From Paenibacillus_E oryzisoli_A (lineage in GTDB: Bacteria > Bacillota > Bacilli > Paenibacillales > NBRC-103111), in contig NZ_JBCMUN010000004.1 of NCBI RefSeq assembly GCF_050467285.1, forward strand, positions 1 through 64,000: a stretch of DNA of 64,000 nt, written 5' to 3'. The first letter of the stretch is position 1; the number at the start of each line of letters is the position of its first letter. Shown in pieces: positions 24,580 through 32,453 of this stretch. A program made the position numbers and the translations under genes. A model generated the notes under the pieces. The model searched no databases and was not told where the DNA came from. It worked only from the letters and a program-made list of their open reading frames with translations.

Positions 24580-25695
24580 CTAGCTTCTACTGAAACTTTT
24601 CCCGGCATCCAAATCGTAATCGGTTCCTTCCCGCATTTTGGACAAATTCAGGTATTTTGAACCAAGAGCGCCACTCGAGAGCGCCGCTATAACTGTGGCA
24701 TCGGAAATATCATATTTTTTCTGGAAAGCATTTTTCCAGCTTAACCACAGTGATCTAAAAGAAACTGCCTTCACTTTGTTAGGCTTTGTTGTGTCCCTGG
24801 TAAAGAAATAAGAATCGTTTTGCACATTGGCTGCGTGATTGCGGACGCACTGCCAGCGTGCTCCTTCCCCTGCAATCTTCGTATAGGCATCCAGATTTTT
24901 CTCCGCACCGCCTGCGGTAAGATCAATGATTTTAGCCTTATCTGCTTTATCATGCACATTGCTGAATTTTAGATTCCGGTAATGGCCTTTATCATCCATC
25001 TTCCCTGTAGCCTCGGCGTGCTCGGTACCACTGTCAAACATGGTGGGAACGCTGGCCGTGTCGGCATTTGTACTGTCGTAAATATTTTCGACATAACCAG
25101 TCCAGTTTTTGGCGTGCTGAAAGGAAAGCTCCAGGGTCTCCGTTTTGCTTGCGTGTTTAAACGGAATTTTAACGCCATAAAAGAAGGGATCGACTTTATT
25201 TAAGGTATCTTTATTCAGTTCCTCGCTGGGCTCCGTCCACTTGCTGTTAGAGTCTTTGCCCCATGTATTCGCAGCGTGTTCATCGACGCGTTTACCGACA
25301 ATCGCATTCATCTCGCCGGATTTTTTCAACGCTTCCACTTTGCTTGCGGCCTCAGTTGGCGCTTCTGTTGTATAAAAATTTACCACGCGGCCATCCGTAA
25401 CCAGCGCTCGGGTCCCGCTGTTTTCCATATTTGTGTTTAATCCCGCTTGTTCCAAATTTTTACGCTGTATGACGGTCGAGCTGCTTTGAGGAATATTGCG
25501 GCTTTCTAAAGGTCCGCTAGTGGAAGTAGATCTGAATAGCTGCGTCACCGCGCGGTTGCCGTACATTCTCTGAAGTTGTAAAACGCCCGAGGGAGATAAG
25601 GAAGGAGCTGCGTCTGCCGATGGTATAGCAGGCTGCGTGTTTTTCTCCGGTGAACCTGGCTTATGGCGGCTTGGATCATGGGAACGATGCAACAT
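24580..25695 (-). CDS. Putative contractile-injection-system cargo/toxin with GNRAV N-terminal motif
   Basis: 371-aa protein with no signal peptide. Residues 1-38 are a disordered Ser/Pro-rich leader. Residues 39-53 read LQLQRMYGNRAVTQL, the LQR-x2-GN-x-AV motif known from the N-termini of proteins encoded with extracellular contractile injection systems (many carry DUF4157). A short VIQRK box follows at 75-79, also common there. The remaining ~290 residues contain a mixed alpha/beta domain that I do not recognise. It includes RWQCVRNHAANVQ near 280-292 and ends SFSRS. AGGAGGAATA precedes the ATG and an extended -10 lies 45 bases upstream. Codon use is A/T-richer than its neighbours, which suggests transfer. 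No injection-system structural genes are in the window. Its function is unknown; a secreted toxin is the leading guess. Confidence 0.7.
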   Translation of the reverse strand: MLHRSHDPSRHKPGSPEKNTQPAIPSADAAPSLSPSGVLQLQRMYGNRAVTQLFRSTSTSGPLESRNIPQSSSTVIQRKNLEQAGLNTNMENSGTRALVTDGRVVNFYTTEAPTEAASKVEALKKSGEMNAIVGKRVDEHAANTWGKDSNSKWTEPSEELNKDTLNKVDPFFYGVKIPFKHASKTETLELSFQHAKNWTGYVENIYDSTNADTASVPTMFDSGTEHAEATGKMDDKGHYRNLKFSNVHDKADKAKIIDLTAGGAEKNLDAYTKIAGEGARWQCVRNHAANVQNDSYFFTRDTTKPNKVKAVSFRSLWLSWKNAFQKKYDISDATVIAALSSGALGSKYLNLSKMREGTDYDLDAGKSFSRS

Positions 25696-25740
25696 TATTC
25701 CTCCTGTTTCAAAACAAATGAAAGTCGTTTTTGTGACTTC

Positions 25741-25748
25741 ATTTTACA
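25741..25748 (-). promoter_or_regulatory. Extended -10 promoter element of the cargo-like gene
   Basis: TGTAAAAT (minus strand) is an extended -10; the -35 at 17 bases (TTCCAC) is weak. The predicted transcript starts about 40 bases before the ATG at 25695. Confidence 0.45.
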
Positions 25749-25771
25749 GGAAAAATCAGGAATGTGGAAGT

Positions 25772-25814
25772 TTAAAAGAAACAGACCGCCCCTTTTCACA
25801 AAGGCTGGCGGTCT
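25772..25814 (-). terminator. Terminator after the stalk-domain lipoprotein gene
   Basis: On the minus strand AGACCGCC and GGCGGTCT form an 8-bp stem around a 16-base loop, followed by GTTTCTTTT. It isolates the cargo-like gene from the upstream lipoprotein gene. Confidence 0.75.
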
Positions 25815-25862
25815 ATTCTCATTCAACCCTATTCAAGCAACCGCCCCTAAAACGGCCAGCCG

Positions 25863-27464
25863 CTACTCCCGCGTAACACGAACACTATGGGTACTCTCGT
25901 CGAACTCCACCTTGCCGCCCAACTGCTCGGCGATGAAGCGAAGCGGCACGAACGTCACACCGTTCTTCAAAATCGCCGGGCTGTCCAAACGGACATCAGC
26001 GCCATTTACCTTTGCCGTGCTCGCATCCAACGTCAGCACAACTTTCTTCTCGCTCAGCGCGTCGTTGATCGTAATCTGACTAGCGTCTGCATCCCATGCT
26101 ACTTCAGCACCCAGTTGTTCAGCTAGGTATCGTGCCGATACCATCGCCACGCCAGAGTCGTCAATGAAAGGATGGCTGGAGTCCCAAGGATAGTAGACTT
26201 CTCCTTCTTGATTCAGAATCAACATAATATCCTTCTTCGCAACTTTAAGATCGTTCCGCAACAGCTTGTACAGCGCCGAATCCTTCTTAACCGAACTCAG
26301 CAGGCCAGTTGCATTGCCGCCCGACAAGTCCTTTAATTCAATGGTTCCACCAGAAACATCAATCGTTTCCGCCTTTACCGGCTTGTTGATATTCCAAATT
26401 TCGCTGGTATACGCCAGTTTCACGGCGCTGACACCGGAGCTCTCATCCACAATCGGCAGAGAGAGATCGGCATGTATTTTACGAATCTGTTTGTCTTGAT
26501 CCATATACAAATCTGCTTGTAGCACTGTCTGATCACTTAGCAAAGCTTTCATTTGGGGCTCTGAAACCGCAGAGACCGAGTTCGCCATCGTCTCATCCCA
26601 ATTGTCGAGCTGCGTCTTCACGAGTTGCTGAAGCGTTGTATACAAGAATTCAACCGCCAGGTTCTTATTATCCATATAAGCCGTCATGAGGTCGTTGTAT
26701 TCGGAAGGTGCCTCGCTGTCCTTCGACGCGGCTTTCATCGATTCCTTGATCACCGGCATCAGAATGTCGTAAAGTTGACCCAGCAAATCTTTCAACCCTT
26801 TTTCATCTGCCACCATATTGGTCAAAAAGCCTTTAACCAGCGGAAGAAGCTCGCTTCCCTTGATTTCAATATGCGCTTTCTTCAGCGAAAGCGTTTCGTT
26901 ATTTACAGTGTCCGTCACAGATGATACAGAAATATGCTCAGGGTTTGGAAGGTTGGCAATAATAAATTTCATTACAACTGGAATGAGGTCATTCATTTTG
27001 CTCATGAGTTCTTTTTGCAAAGCCGTTGTCTCGGCAGCAGGTAATGCAGCAGCGCCTCCCGCGCTATTCATGAGATCAAATGAAAACGGCTTCTTAGCTC
27101 CCTCCACTTGCAGCGTCAAGTTTGTACCGCTCATCGCCACTTGAAAAGGGATCGTGCCTCGACCGTACGTCAGAGCGCCATCAACGAACATGTGCTGCTT
27201 ATCCTGCACGTTCACGCTGCGGAATTCCAGCTTGGCATGATTCAGCGTATCGAAGGCTTGCTTAGCTTCTGGGGATAAGCCACTCGTATTGCCAGGAACA
27301 AGCTCCAGTTCAAGCGAACTTTTGGACGAAGCGGACTGCAGTGTCGCATTGTTTAATAGCGCCTGTACGATGTCGAGGCCTTGAATCGTTTGACAGCCCG
27401 TGAGCACCATCAACATGGCCGCCATCATGGCGGAGAGCCACCAAGTCATTTTCTTTCTTGCCAT
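25863..27464 (-). CDS. Lipoprotein with C-terminal copper-amine-oxidase-N-like (stalk) domain
   Basis: 533-aa exported lipoprotein. The basic start and hydrophobic stretch end in the lipobox LTGC, with Cys24 as the lipidation site. The middle ~380 residues are charged and mostly helical without a motif I recognise. The last ~110 residues form two repeats of a stalk-type domain (VAMVSARYLAEQLGAEVAWD, then VTFVPLRFIAEQLGGKVEFD), the PF07833-type module abundant in Paenibacillus surface proteins. AGGAGTAGATTCGTAG precedes the start. A terminator follows. It probably sits on the outer face of the membrane in the wall; its ligand is unknown. No obvious functional tie to neighbours. Confidence 0.85.
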   Translation of the reverse strand: MARKKMTWWLSAMMAAMLMVLTGCQTIQGLDIVQALLNNATLQSASSKSSLELELVPGNTSGLSPEAKQAFDTLNHAKLEFRSVNVQDKQHMFVDGALTYGRGTIPFQVAMSGTNLTLQVEGAKKPFSFDLMNSAGGAAALPAAETTALQKELMSKMNDLIPVVMKFIIANLPNPEHISVSSVTDTVNNETLSLKKAHIEIKGSELLPLVKGFLTNMVADEKGLKDLLGQLYDILMPVIKESMKAASKDSEAPSEYNDLMTAYMDNKNLAVEFLYTTLQQLVKTQLDNWDETMANSVSAVSEPQMKALLSDQTVLQADLYMDQDKQIRKIHADLSLPIVDESSGVSAVKLAYTSEIWNINKPVKAETIDVSGGTIELKDLSGGNATGLLSSVKKDSALYKLLRNDLKVAKKDIMLILNQEGEVYYPWDSSHPFIDDSGVAMVSARYLAEQLGAEVAWDADASQITINDALSEKKVVLTLDASTAKVNGADVRLDSPAILKNGVTFVPLRFIAEQLGGKVEFDESTHSVRVTRE

Positions 27465-27751
27465 CTACGAATCTACTCCTTAATCATGGATTGACTAGTA
27501 TATATTACTAGACATGATAGATTATACGTGAAAATGGAGAAAAAGATGCGGAAATCCCATAAAAAGTTGAAAATACTGGAATTGAAGCTCAAGTTTCAGT
27601 TGAGAGAACCTATTCGGATGCAGCGCTTATTTTTGGATAACCCATGATTTTTGGGGTATAACTTAATACAGAAGTCTCAAAGTTGTCCATCGATGAGGAC
27701 GTTGTGATCATTCCTTATCATCATCACCGCTAAATGTGGAGGCTGCTTTTC
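27465..27751. other. A/T-rich intergenic region, possible gene remnant
   Basis: 287 bases without a convincing gene. Near 27500 a short AGTATATATTACTAG palindrome is visible. From 27563 to 27733 one plus-strand frame reads protein-like segments (ENTGIEAQVSVERTYSDAA, later SKLSIDEDVVIIPYHHHR) interrupted by stops, which could be the remains of a decayed gene. Nothing more can be supported. Confidence 0.4.
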
Positions 27752-28270
27752 ATGCTCTTGGAACGAACTGTACTCGTGATCTGCTGGACCTTCGCCATCT
27801 TGCTGCTTCGCTTTACGATACCGCAAGGCAAAGGCCGTGACGCCATACTGGTTTTTTTATTCAAACAACTTATGACTTGGATATTTGGCATTCTGGTTGT
27901 ACAGTTTGGCCTGATCACTTATCCTGTTCGAGAATTTCCGAATGCCACGAATACAAGCTTCTCGTTCGAATATTTCATTTATCCGGCCACGTGTGTTGCG
28001 TTCGTACTCCATTTTCCCGAAGAGAAAAGCCGGCTTCACAAAATCGGCTGGTACCTCTTTTTCCCGACTTGGATGACGATCTTGGAGGTCATTATTCAAA
28101 AATATACGGCCCTCATTGACTACATTCACTGGTCCTGGTTTTGGACGTGGATTACGCTGCTGATCACGTTCTCCATCTCACACCGTTTCTACCTATGGTA
28201 TACGAAACATGGCAGTGTCACCACGGGCCGCTATGCCTCGCAGAGTCCCCATAAAAAATCAAAGGGCTGA
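27752..28270 (+). CDS. CBO0543-type integral membrane protein
   Basis: 172-aa polytopic membrane protein with about five hydrophobic segments. The block TSFSFEYFIYPATCVAF followed by LHFPEEKSRLHKI, and the HWSWFWTWITL segment, recall the CBO0543 family found in spore-forming Firmicutes. No biochemical role is known. The start at 27752 is placed 8 bases after TGGAGG; an ATG six codons upstream has no ribosome site. It is transcribed convergently with the FtsH-like gene, and the two share a bidirectional terminator. It may be under sporulation control like many genes of this class, but no promoter was identified. Confidence 0.75.
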   Translation: MLLERTVLVICWTFAILLLRFTIPQGKGRDAILVFLFKQLMTWIFGILVVQFGLITYPVREFPNATNTSFSFEYFIYPATCVAFVLHFPEEKSRLHKIGWYLFFPTWMTILEVIIQKYTALIDYIHWSWFWTWITLLITFSISHRFYLWYTKHGSVTTGRYASQSPHKKSKG

Positions 28271-28298
28271 ACAGATCACCGTCTGTTCAACCCTTTTT
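28264..28298 (+). terminator. Convergent terminator between the CBO0543-type and FtsH-like genes
   Basis: GGGCTGAACAGA pairs with TCTGTTCAACCC (one mismatch) around a 6-base loop, with TTTTT on the plus strand and TTTGATTTTTT on the minus strand, so it can act in both directions. Confidence 0.85.
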
Positions 28299-28303
28299 GA
28301 CTC

Positions 28304-30010
28304 TTATACGTCTCCGAATCCCAAAACTTCCTTACCAGCCGATAGTTGCGGCGGCTTTACTTCACGCGCTTCTGGCCGGTTCTGGCTATATAGACGGAAG
28401 TAAATTTGCTCGATTTCCTCGCCGGTCAAATCACCGCGACCAAGTAGTTCTTCCGCAATCGCGTGAACAAAGTCGGAATGCTTCGTAACAAGCTTTTTTA
28501 CTTCGCTCATTTGATGCTTGAGCAATTCGTTGATTTGAGGACGTAGCGCCTTTAATCCTTCCGATTTGGAGCCGAAGGCAAGCCAACTGAACAGCTCGTC
28601 GCCCATCCCGACCATCCCGATGTACGCACCGGCAATTTCGGTAGCATGCTGCAGATCGGAGGTGACGCCATTTAATTTTTTCCCTAAAAATAGTTCTTCT
28701 ACAGCACGCGCCGCAAGGCATACTTGAATTTCTGCCAGCATTTCGCTGTCGCTTCGGTTGTAGCGCTCGTGCGTAGGCTTGGTTGCTGCCAGCCCTAGCG
28801 CGCCGCCGCGGCGGATAATCGTCACTTTCCATACGCGGTCATGCGGCTTGAGCAAATATTGCGCCACGGCATGGCCGGCTTCGTGATAAGCGACATTGCG
28901 CTTCTCGTCATCCCGCATGGAGCGCAGCGGCTGCTTCAGCCCCCACTCATATGTTTCCATCGCCGCGCGGAAGTCTTCGTAGCTGGCGACCTGGCCGCCT
29001 CGCTGATGCGCAATGACAAGGGATTCATTCACAATATGCTTAATTTGCGCAGGACTGTAGCCTACGGTGTCAAGCGCGGCTTTTTCAGCTGTCAAGGACG
29101 CGTCGGTCCGCACTTTGCGCAAATAATATTGGAAGACGTCCACACGGCCGTCATAATCCGGCGTATCCACCCAGAGCTGTCTGTCGAAGCGGCCGGGTCT
29201 GAGCAAAGCTTGATCAAGCACATCAGGCAGGTTGGTCGCGGCAACCGTCAACACCGCAGGGCGTTCCGCTTTTTTGCGTCGAAGCCCCAAGGAACGAAGC
29301 AGTTTGGCGATTTTGGAATTATCGATATTCGGAGGATCCATCTGCAGCAGCAGCTCGTTAAGAAGCCCGGTGCCGCCGCCCATCCCCATCATGCCGCCCA
29401 TTGCGCCCATACCGCCTCCGCCTGCACGGCTCATCCCGATCGCATCGATCTCATCGATAAAAATGATACACGCCCCGTACACTTTCGCCAGCTTCCGGGA
29501 TTTCCGGTACAGCCCCATAACCTTCATGTTCCCTACGCCAAAAAACATGTTTTGAAAGCTCGGCGCTGAGGCATAAGCGAACGGGACTTGCGCTTCGTTG
29601 GCGATAACCTGTGCTAGGTAGGATTTCCCTGTACCCGGAGGTCCGCAAAGTAGTAAGCCGCGGATTGCTTCACCGCCCATTTCTTTAAATTCCTTCACGC
29701 CTTTAAGCAGCGTAACAATCCGCTTGGCGTTCTCAACAATCTCGGGATTGCCTCGATAATCGTCCCACGTAGCCCCGGTTTCCCCGGGCAGGATCCAGTA
29801 TGTTCGTCCTCTGGCCAGGAACCAGAACAGCGCGACGAACTGAATGATCATGAACATCATCGCGAAGAGCAGTTGCAACGCTAGACTGGCAAGCGTTAAA
29901 GCGACGTTCCAGGCCGTTGGTCCGCCTTGCCACAACAGTCCACCGATGATCGCGAGGAAAACGAGCCATAGGATGAATTTTCGCCACTTGATCCACTGAT
30001 ATCTCCTCAT
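28304..30010 (-). CDS. FtsH-like membrane AAA+ metalloprotease, divergent
   Basis: About 568-aa membrane ATPase-protease. Two membrane segments (about 14-30 and 41-67) replace the usual segment-loop-segment anchor with almost no external loop. The AAA module has Walker A GPPGTGKS (about 123-130), Walker B FIDEID and the arginine-finger region RPGRFDR. The M41 protease domain has the zinc motif HEAGH (about 376-380) and a likely third ligand in VTSDLQHAT. Two oddities are a Gly/Met-rich insertion (about 196-215) right after Walker B and a ~25-residue basic insertion before ATNLPDVLD. The start is taken at the ATG at 30010, 9 bases after AAGGAAG; a GTG two codons upstream is possible. The canonical ftsH of this organism should lie elsewhere, so this is a paralogue. 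Confidence 0.9.
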   Translation of the reverse strand: MRRYQWIKWRKFILWLVFLAIIGGLLWQGGPTAWNVALTLASLALQLLFAMMFMIIQFVALFWFLARGRTYWILPGETGATWDDYRGNPEIVENAKRIVTLLKGVKEFKEMGGEAIRGLLLCGPPGTGKSYLAQVIANEAQVPFAYASAPSFQNMFFGVGNMKVMGLYRKSRKLAKVYGACIIFIDEIDAIGMSRAGGGGMGAMGGMMGMGGGTGLLNELLLQMDPPNIDNSKIAKLLRSLGLRRKKAERPAVLTVAATNLPDVLDQALLRPGRFDRQLWVDTPDYDGRVDVFQYYLRKVRTDASLTAEKAALDTVGYSPAQIKHIVNESLVIAHQRGGQVASYEDFRAAMETYEWGLKQPLRSMRDDEKRNVAYHEAGHAVAQYLLKPHDRVWKVTIIRRGGALGLAATKPTHERYNRSDSEMLAEIQVCLAARAVEELFLGKKLNGVTSDLQHATEIAGAYIGMVGMGDELFSWLAFGSKSEGLKALRPQINELLKHQMSEVKKLVTKHSDFVHAIAEELLGRGDLTGEEIEQIYFRLYSQNRPEAREVKPPQLSAGKEVLGFGDV

Positions 30011-30057
30011 GGCCACACACTTCCTTTAGTCAGTTTATTTTATTCTATGAAAACATC

Positions 30058-30084
30058 CGGCCCTCCATGAAGGAAGGCCGCCAT
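30058..30084 (-). terminator. Weak terminator-like hairpin
   Basis: CGGCCTTCC and GGAGGGCCG form a 9-bp stem (one G-U) with a 5-base loop on the minus strand, but only GATGTTTTC follows. It may cause partial termination between the small membrane gene and the FtsH-like gene. Confidence 0.45.
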
Positions 30085-30090
30085 ATTATT

Positions 30091-30381
30091 TTAATTGAAT
30101 TTTTTGATAATGTCTCGAACAAACTTAAAAATTACTGCTATTCCGGCTATAAAGAAGAATACGACCAACGTCCATTTCGTCGGGTCGGCCGGAACAAAGG
30201 ATACAATGATGTCCAGCGGCAAGATATAGTAGAGGACATCTTTCAAATAATCGAGCACGAACGTAAGATCGAAAGCTCCTTTCCAAAAAGATTGGAAAAA
30301 AGCGATTAGGAAGTCAACCATCATCAATCCAAAGATTCCCCAAAGCGTGTAGAGCATCCAATCTGCGAGGGTAACCGCCAT
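30091..30381 (-). CDS. Small membrane protein of unknown function
   Basis: 96-aa protein with two hydrophobic segments (about 8-30 and 72-90) and a basic C-terminus FKFVRDIIKKFN. AAGGTGGTGATGACAA precedes the ATG. It lies immediately upstream of the FtsH-like protease on the same strand, with only a weak hairpin between, so it could be an adaptor, substrate or modulator of that protease. This is inference from position. I do not recognise the family. Confidence 0.7.
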   Translation of the reverse strand: MAVTLADWMLYTLWGIFGLMMVDFLIAFFQSFWKGAFDLTFVLDYLKDVLYYILPLDIIVSFVPADPTKWTLVVFFFIAGIAVIFKFVRDIIKKFN

Positions 30382-30503
30382 TTGTCATCACCACCTTGCT
30401 ACATACTATGCTAGGCCTAGTGACATGTGATGACCCTAACGATTACAACTGCGTTACATTCATGTAAGGGGTTTCGTCGTATAAATCATATTTCAACGTT
30501 CGC

Positions 30504-30533
30504 TTGAAGATTCCTTCTTGGATGTGGTATGAT
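30504..30533 (+). promoter_or_regulatory. Sigma-A-type promoter of the 58-aa gene
   Basis: TTGAAG and TATGAT are separated by 18 bases on the plus strand, about 60 bases before the start at 30595. Confidence 0.6.
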
Positions 30534-30594
30534 TTTAACGAACATATATTCCCATAATTTCACAACCTCATCAGTCAGAAAAGAAGGTAGCTGC

Positions 30595-30771
30595 ATGAAC
30601 GACAAACCAGTGTTTGAGCATTTGCGCGATAAGTATGCGGATGAAGACCGGGCCAAGCTTCTGATGCTGCAATTACGCACGTTGATGGAACAGAAGAAAA
30701 AGAAGAAATGGTATCACAAGTTCAAATCTTCACCGAAGACGAAGCCCGTCTCCTGGCAGGATCCTTCTTAA
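30595..30771 (+). CDS. Small basic hypothetical protein
   Basis: 58-aa protein (MNDKPVFEHLRDKYADEDRA at the start) with a helical acidic first half and a very basic Lys-rich second half (MEQKKKKKWYHKF). AGAAGG lies 7 bases before the ATG, and a promoter fits upstream. The downstream hairpin can act for both this gene and the convergent one. The function is unknown; the basic tail suggests nucleic-acid or membrane-surface binding. Too short to be sure, but promoter, ribosome site and codon use agree. Confidence 0.6.
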   Translation: MNDKPVFEHLRDKYADEDRAKLLMLQLRTLMEQKKKKKWYHKFKSSPKTKPVSWQDPS

Positions 30772-30779
30772 CTGCTTTC

Positions 30780-30820
30780 AAAAAAGGCCCTTCCTGCAGA
30801 CTGCCTGCGGGAAAAGCCTT
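30780..30820 (-). terminator. Terminator between convergent small genes
   Basis: Nested stems AAGGC/GCCTT and TTCCTGCAG/CTGCGGGAA form a long hairpin. On the minus strand it is followed by TTTTTTG, which ends the gene at 30833-31111. Confidence 0.75.
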
Positions 30821-30832
30821 CCTTTCAATAGA

Positions 30833-31111
30833 TTATCCGTTTCTTCTCTTCCGGGAATAATACAGGACACCGAAATAGTGTGCGCCCGTAAACAAGGTCA
30901 GCAGACCGAAGAACAGCAGAAAGCCCCCTTGACGGTCGCGGAAAAACAACTGTACGACAAAAAGCGCGAGTGAAATCTCGCTCCATAGCAGCGTTCTTTT
31001 TTTCAATTGGGTCAAATCGGCTGTCGATTTGCTAATTTTTCGAAGATTCATGTACGTAAGCCCCGCGAGGACGATGACGCCAACAATTATGACAAGAATA
31101 TAGCCTGACAT
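30833..31111 (-). CDS. Small membrane protein of unknown function
   Basis: 92-aa protein with an N-terminal hydrophobic segment (SGYILVIIVGVIVLAGLTYM), then a charged stretch and one or two further membrane segments (about 45-62 and 70-85), ending YYSRKRRNG. The start at 31111 is 4-5 bases after GGGGGAG; the frame further upstream has no ribosome site. A terminator lies immediately downstream. I do not recognise it and its neighbours give no clue. Confidence 0.65.
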   Translation of the reverse strand: MSGYILVIIVGVIVLAGLTYMNLRKISKSTADLTQLKKRTLLWSEISLALFVVQLFFRDRQGGFLLFFGLLTLFTGAHYFGVLYYSRKRRNG

Positions 31112-31348
31112 GCGACTCCCCCTGTTCCGATATTGCAAATCTTTTTTTCTTACAGATACTATCTATTAAGATACATGGAAGCGCGGCGGATGTCCATTGA
31201 AATTGGCATCGATCCTCTTGTAGCTTACGGCTACTCTTTGAAAATAACTTCCAACACCTACAACCTTATATTTCCGCTTTTCGATCTGGATAAGAGCCCT
31301 CTTCCTGACAAAACCTAGAGCATATTCATAATGCTCGGAGGGATTGCT

Positions 31349-32395
31349 ATGGTCAAGCAGCTTTGGTTCATTGCCGCCAGTTGTCTGCTCATGTCAGGCT
31401 GCGGCGTTTCAAGTTCACAACCTTTTCAAGACCAGGGATCGTCCCAGCCGTCATTCCCGCCTGTCCAGGATGTCGTTATTCAGTCAACACGCAGCAAGCT
31501 CGCCGATGACATCCCACCTTCCACAGCTATGCAACAATCCCAAGTGGTGACGCCTGCGCCTCGGTCTGTGGCAACACCGGCAGCAACTTTACCGCCTCCC
31601 CCAACGCCGACGCCTGTGCCGAAGGTCAGCATGCAGCCGAAGGCCAGTACGAAGCGCACCGCACAAGCAGGCGAATCTGCCAAGCGGCCTTCCGTGCCCG
31701 TACAGAAAAACCAGGGCCAAGCTCGGATTCAGAAAAAGCTTACGCTCTCTCAGCTTGTCGCTAAATATCCGGATACATTCAAGCTCCGCGGCTCCGGCCT
31801 GGAGAAGAAGATCGCGCTCACCTTTGATGATGGCCCTGACACACGATTCACGCCGAAAGTGTTGGATGTGCTGAAATCGCATCAGGTCAAAGCGACGTTC
31901 TTTGTCCTCGGTTCCCTCGCAAATACGCACCCGGATGTGATTAAACGGATTGCGCATGAAGGCCACGTCATCGGCAATCATTCTTTCAGCCATGCCAATT
32001 TGCCGAAGCTGTCCGTCAATCAATTTCAAAATCAAATCGTCCATACGGAGAACGTTTTGCAAGGCTTAATCGGCTATGCCCCGAAGCTGGTACGGCCTCC
32101 TTATGGCGCTATTAACGAAGATCAAGTACGATGGATTGCGGACCATCACTACTTGATCGTGAACTGGAATGTGGATTCACTGGATTGGAAATCGCTGAGC
32201 GCAGCCCAGGTGCTGCAGAACATTCTTCATCAGACGCGCCCTGGCTCCATCATCCTTCAGCATTCGGGAGGAGCCGAATCACAGGATTTATCAGGGACGG
32301 TTCAAGCCTTGAGTCCGCTCATTACGAAGCTGAAAGCTGCGGGTTATACCTTTGTAACGGTACCTGAGCTGCTACATGTGGAGAAAAGCAAATGA
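31349..32395 (+). CDS. Polysaccharide deacetylase (NodB domain) lipoprotein
   Basis: 348-aa exported lipoprotein. The lipobox LMSGC gives Cys18 as anchor, followed by a ~110-residue Pro/Thr/Ser-rich linker and a C-terminal carbohydrate esterase 4 domain. LTFDDGPDT supplies the catalytic base and metal-binding Asp, and NHSFSHANL the metal-binding His pair (HSFSH). RPPYGAIN and ILQHSGG are the later motifs. It should remove N-acetyl groups from peptidoglycan or another surface glycan outside the membrane. GGAGGG precedes the ATG at 31349, directly after a GAGCAT/ATGCTC hairpin that may limit ribosome access. It converges on the Fur-family gene. Confidence 0.92.
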   Translation: MVKQLWFIAASCLLMSGCGVSSSQPFQDQGSSQPSFPPVQDVVIQSTRSKLADDIPPSTAMQQSQVVTPAPRSVATPAATLPPPPTPTPVPKVSMQPKASTKRTAQAGESAKRPSVPVQKNQGQARIQKKLTLSQLVAKYPDTFKLRGSGLEKKIALTFDDGPDTRFTPKVLDVLKSHQVKATFFVLGSLANTHPDVIKRIAHEGHVIGNHSFSHANLPKLSVNQFQNQIVHTENVLQGLIGYAPKLVRPPYGAINEDQVRWIADHHYLIVNWNVDSLDWKSLSAAQVLQNILHQTRPGSIILQHSGGAESQDLSGTVQALSPLITKLKAAGYTFVTVPELLHVEKSK

Positions 32396-32416
32396 AACGG
32401 CACGCCGCCCTTTTTA

Positions 32417-32453
32417 TGAAAAAAAGTCATGGAAACAAAGTTCCATGACTTTT
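32417..32453 (-). terminator. Convergent terminator between deacetylase and Fur-family genes
   Basis: AAAAGTCATGGAA and TTCCATGACTTTT form a 13-bp stem with a 5-base loop. T runs on the minus strand (TTTTTTTC) and a shorter run on the plus strand let it serve both genes. Confidence 0.85.

Noticed and set aside
24580..25695. Idea that the cargo-like protein is a DUF4157 metallopeptidase
   Set aside because: No HExxH zinc-protease motif is present; only the leader motif is shared with that group.
27534..27650. Short Lys-rich plus-strand frame starting MEKKMRKSHKK
   Set aside because: No ribosome site and no support; lies in the A/T-rich remnant region.
31133..31318. 61-codon plus-strand frame before the deacetylase gene
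   Set aside because: TTG start without ribosome site, no similarity noticed and separated from the next gene by a hairpin; more likely leader sequence.
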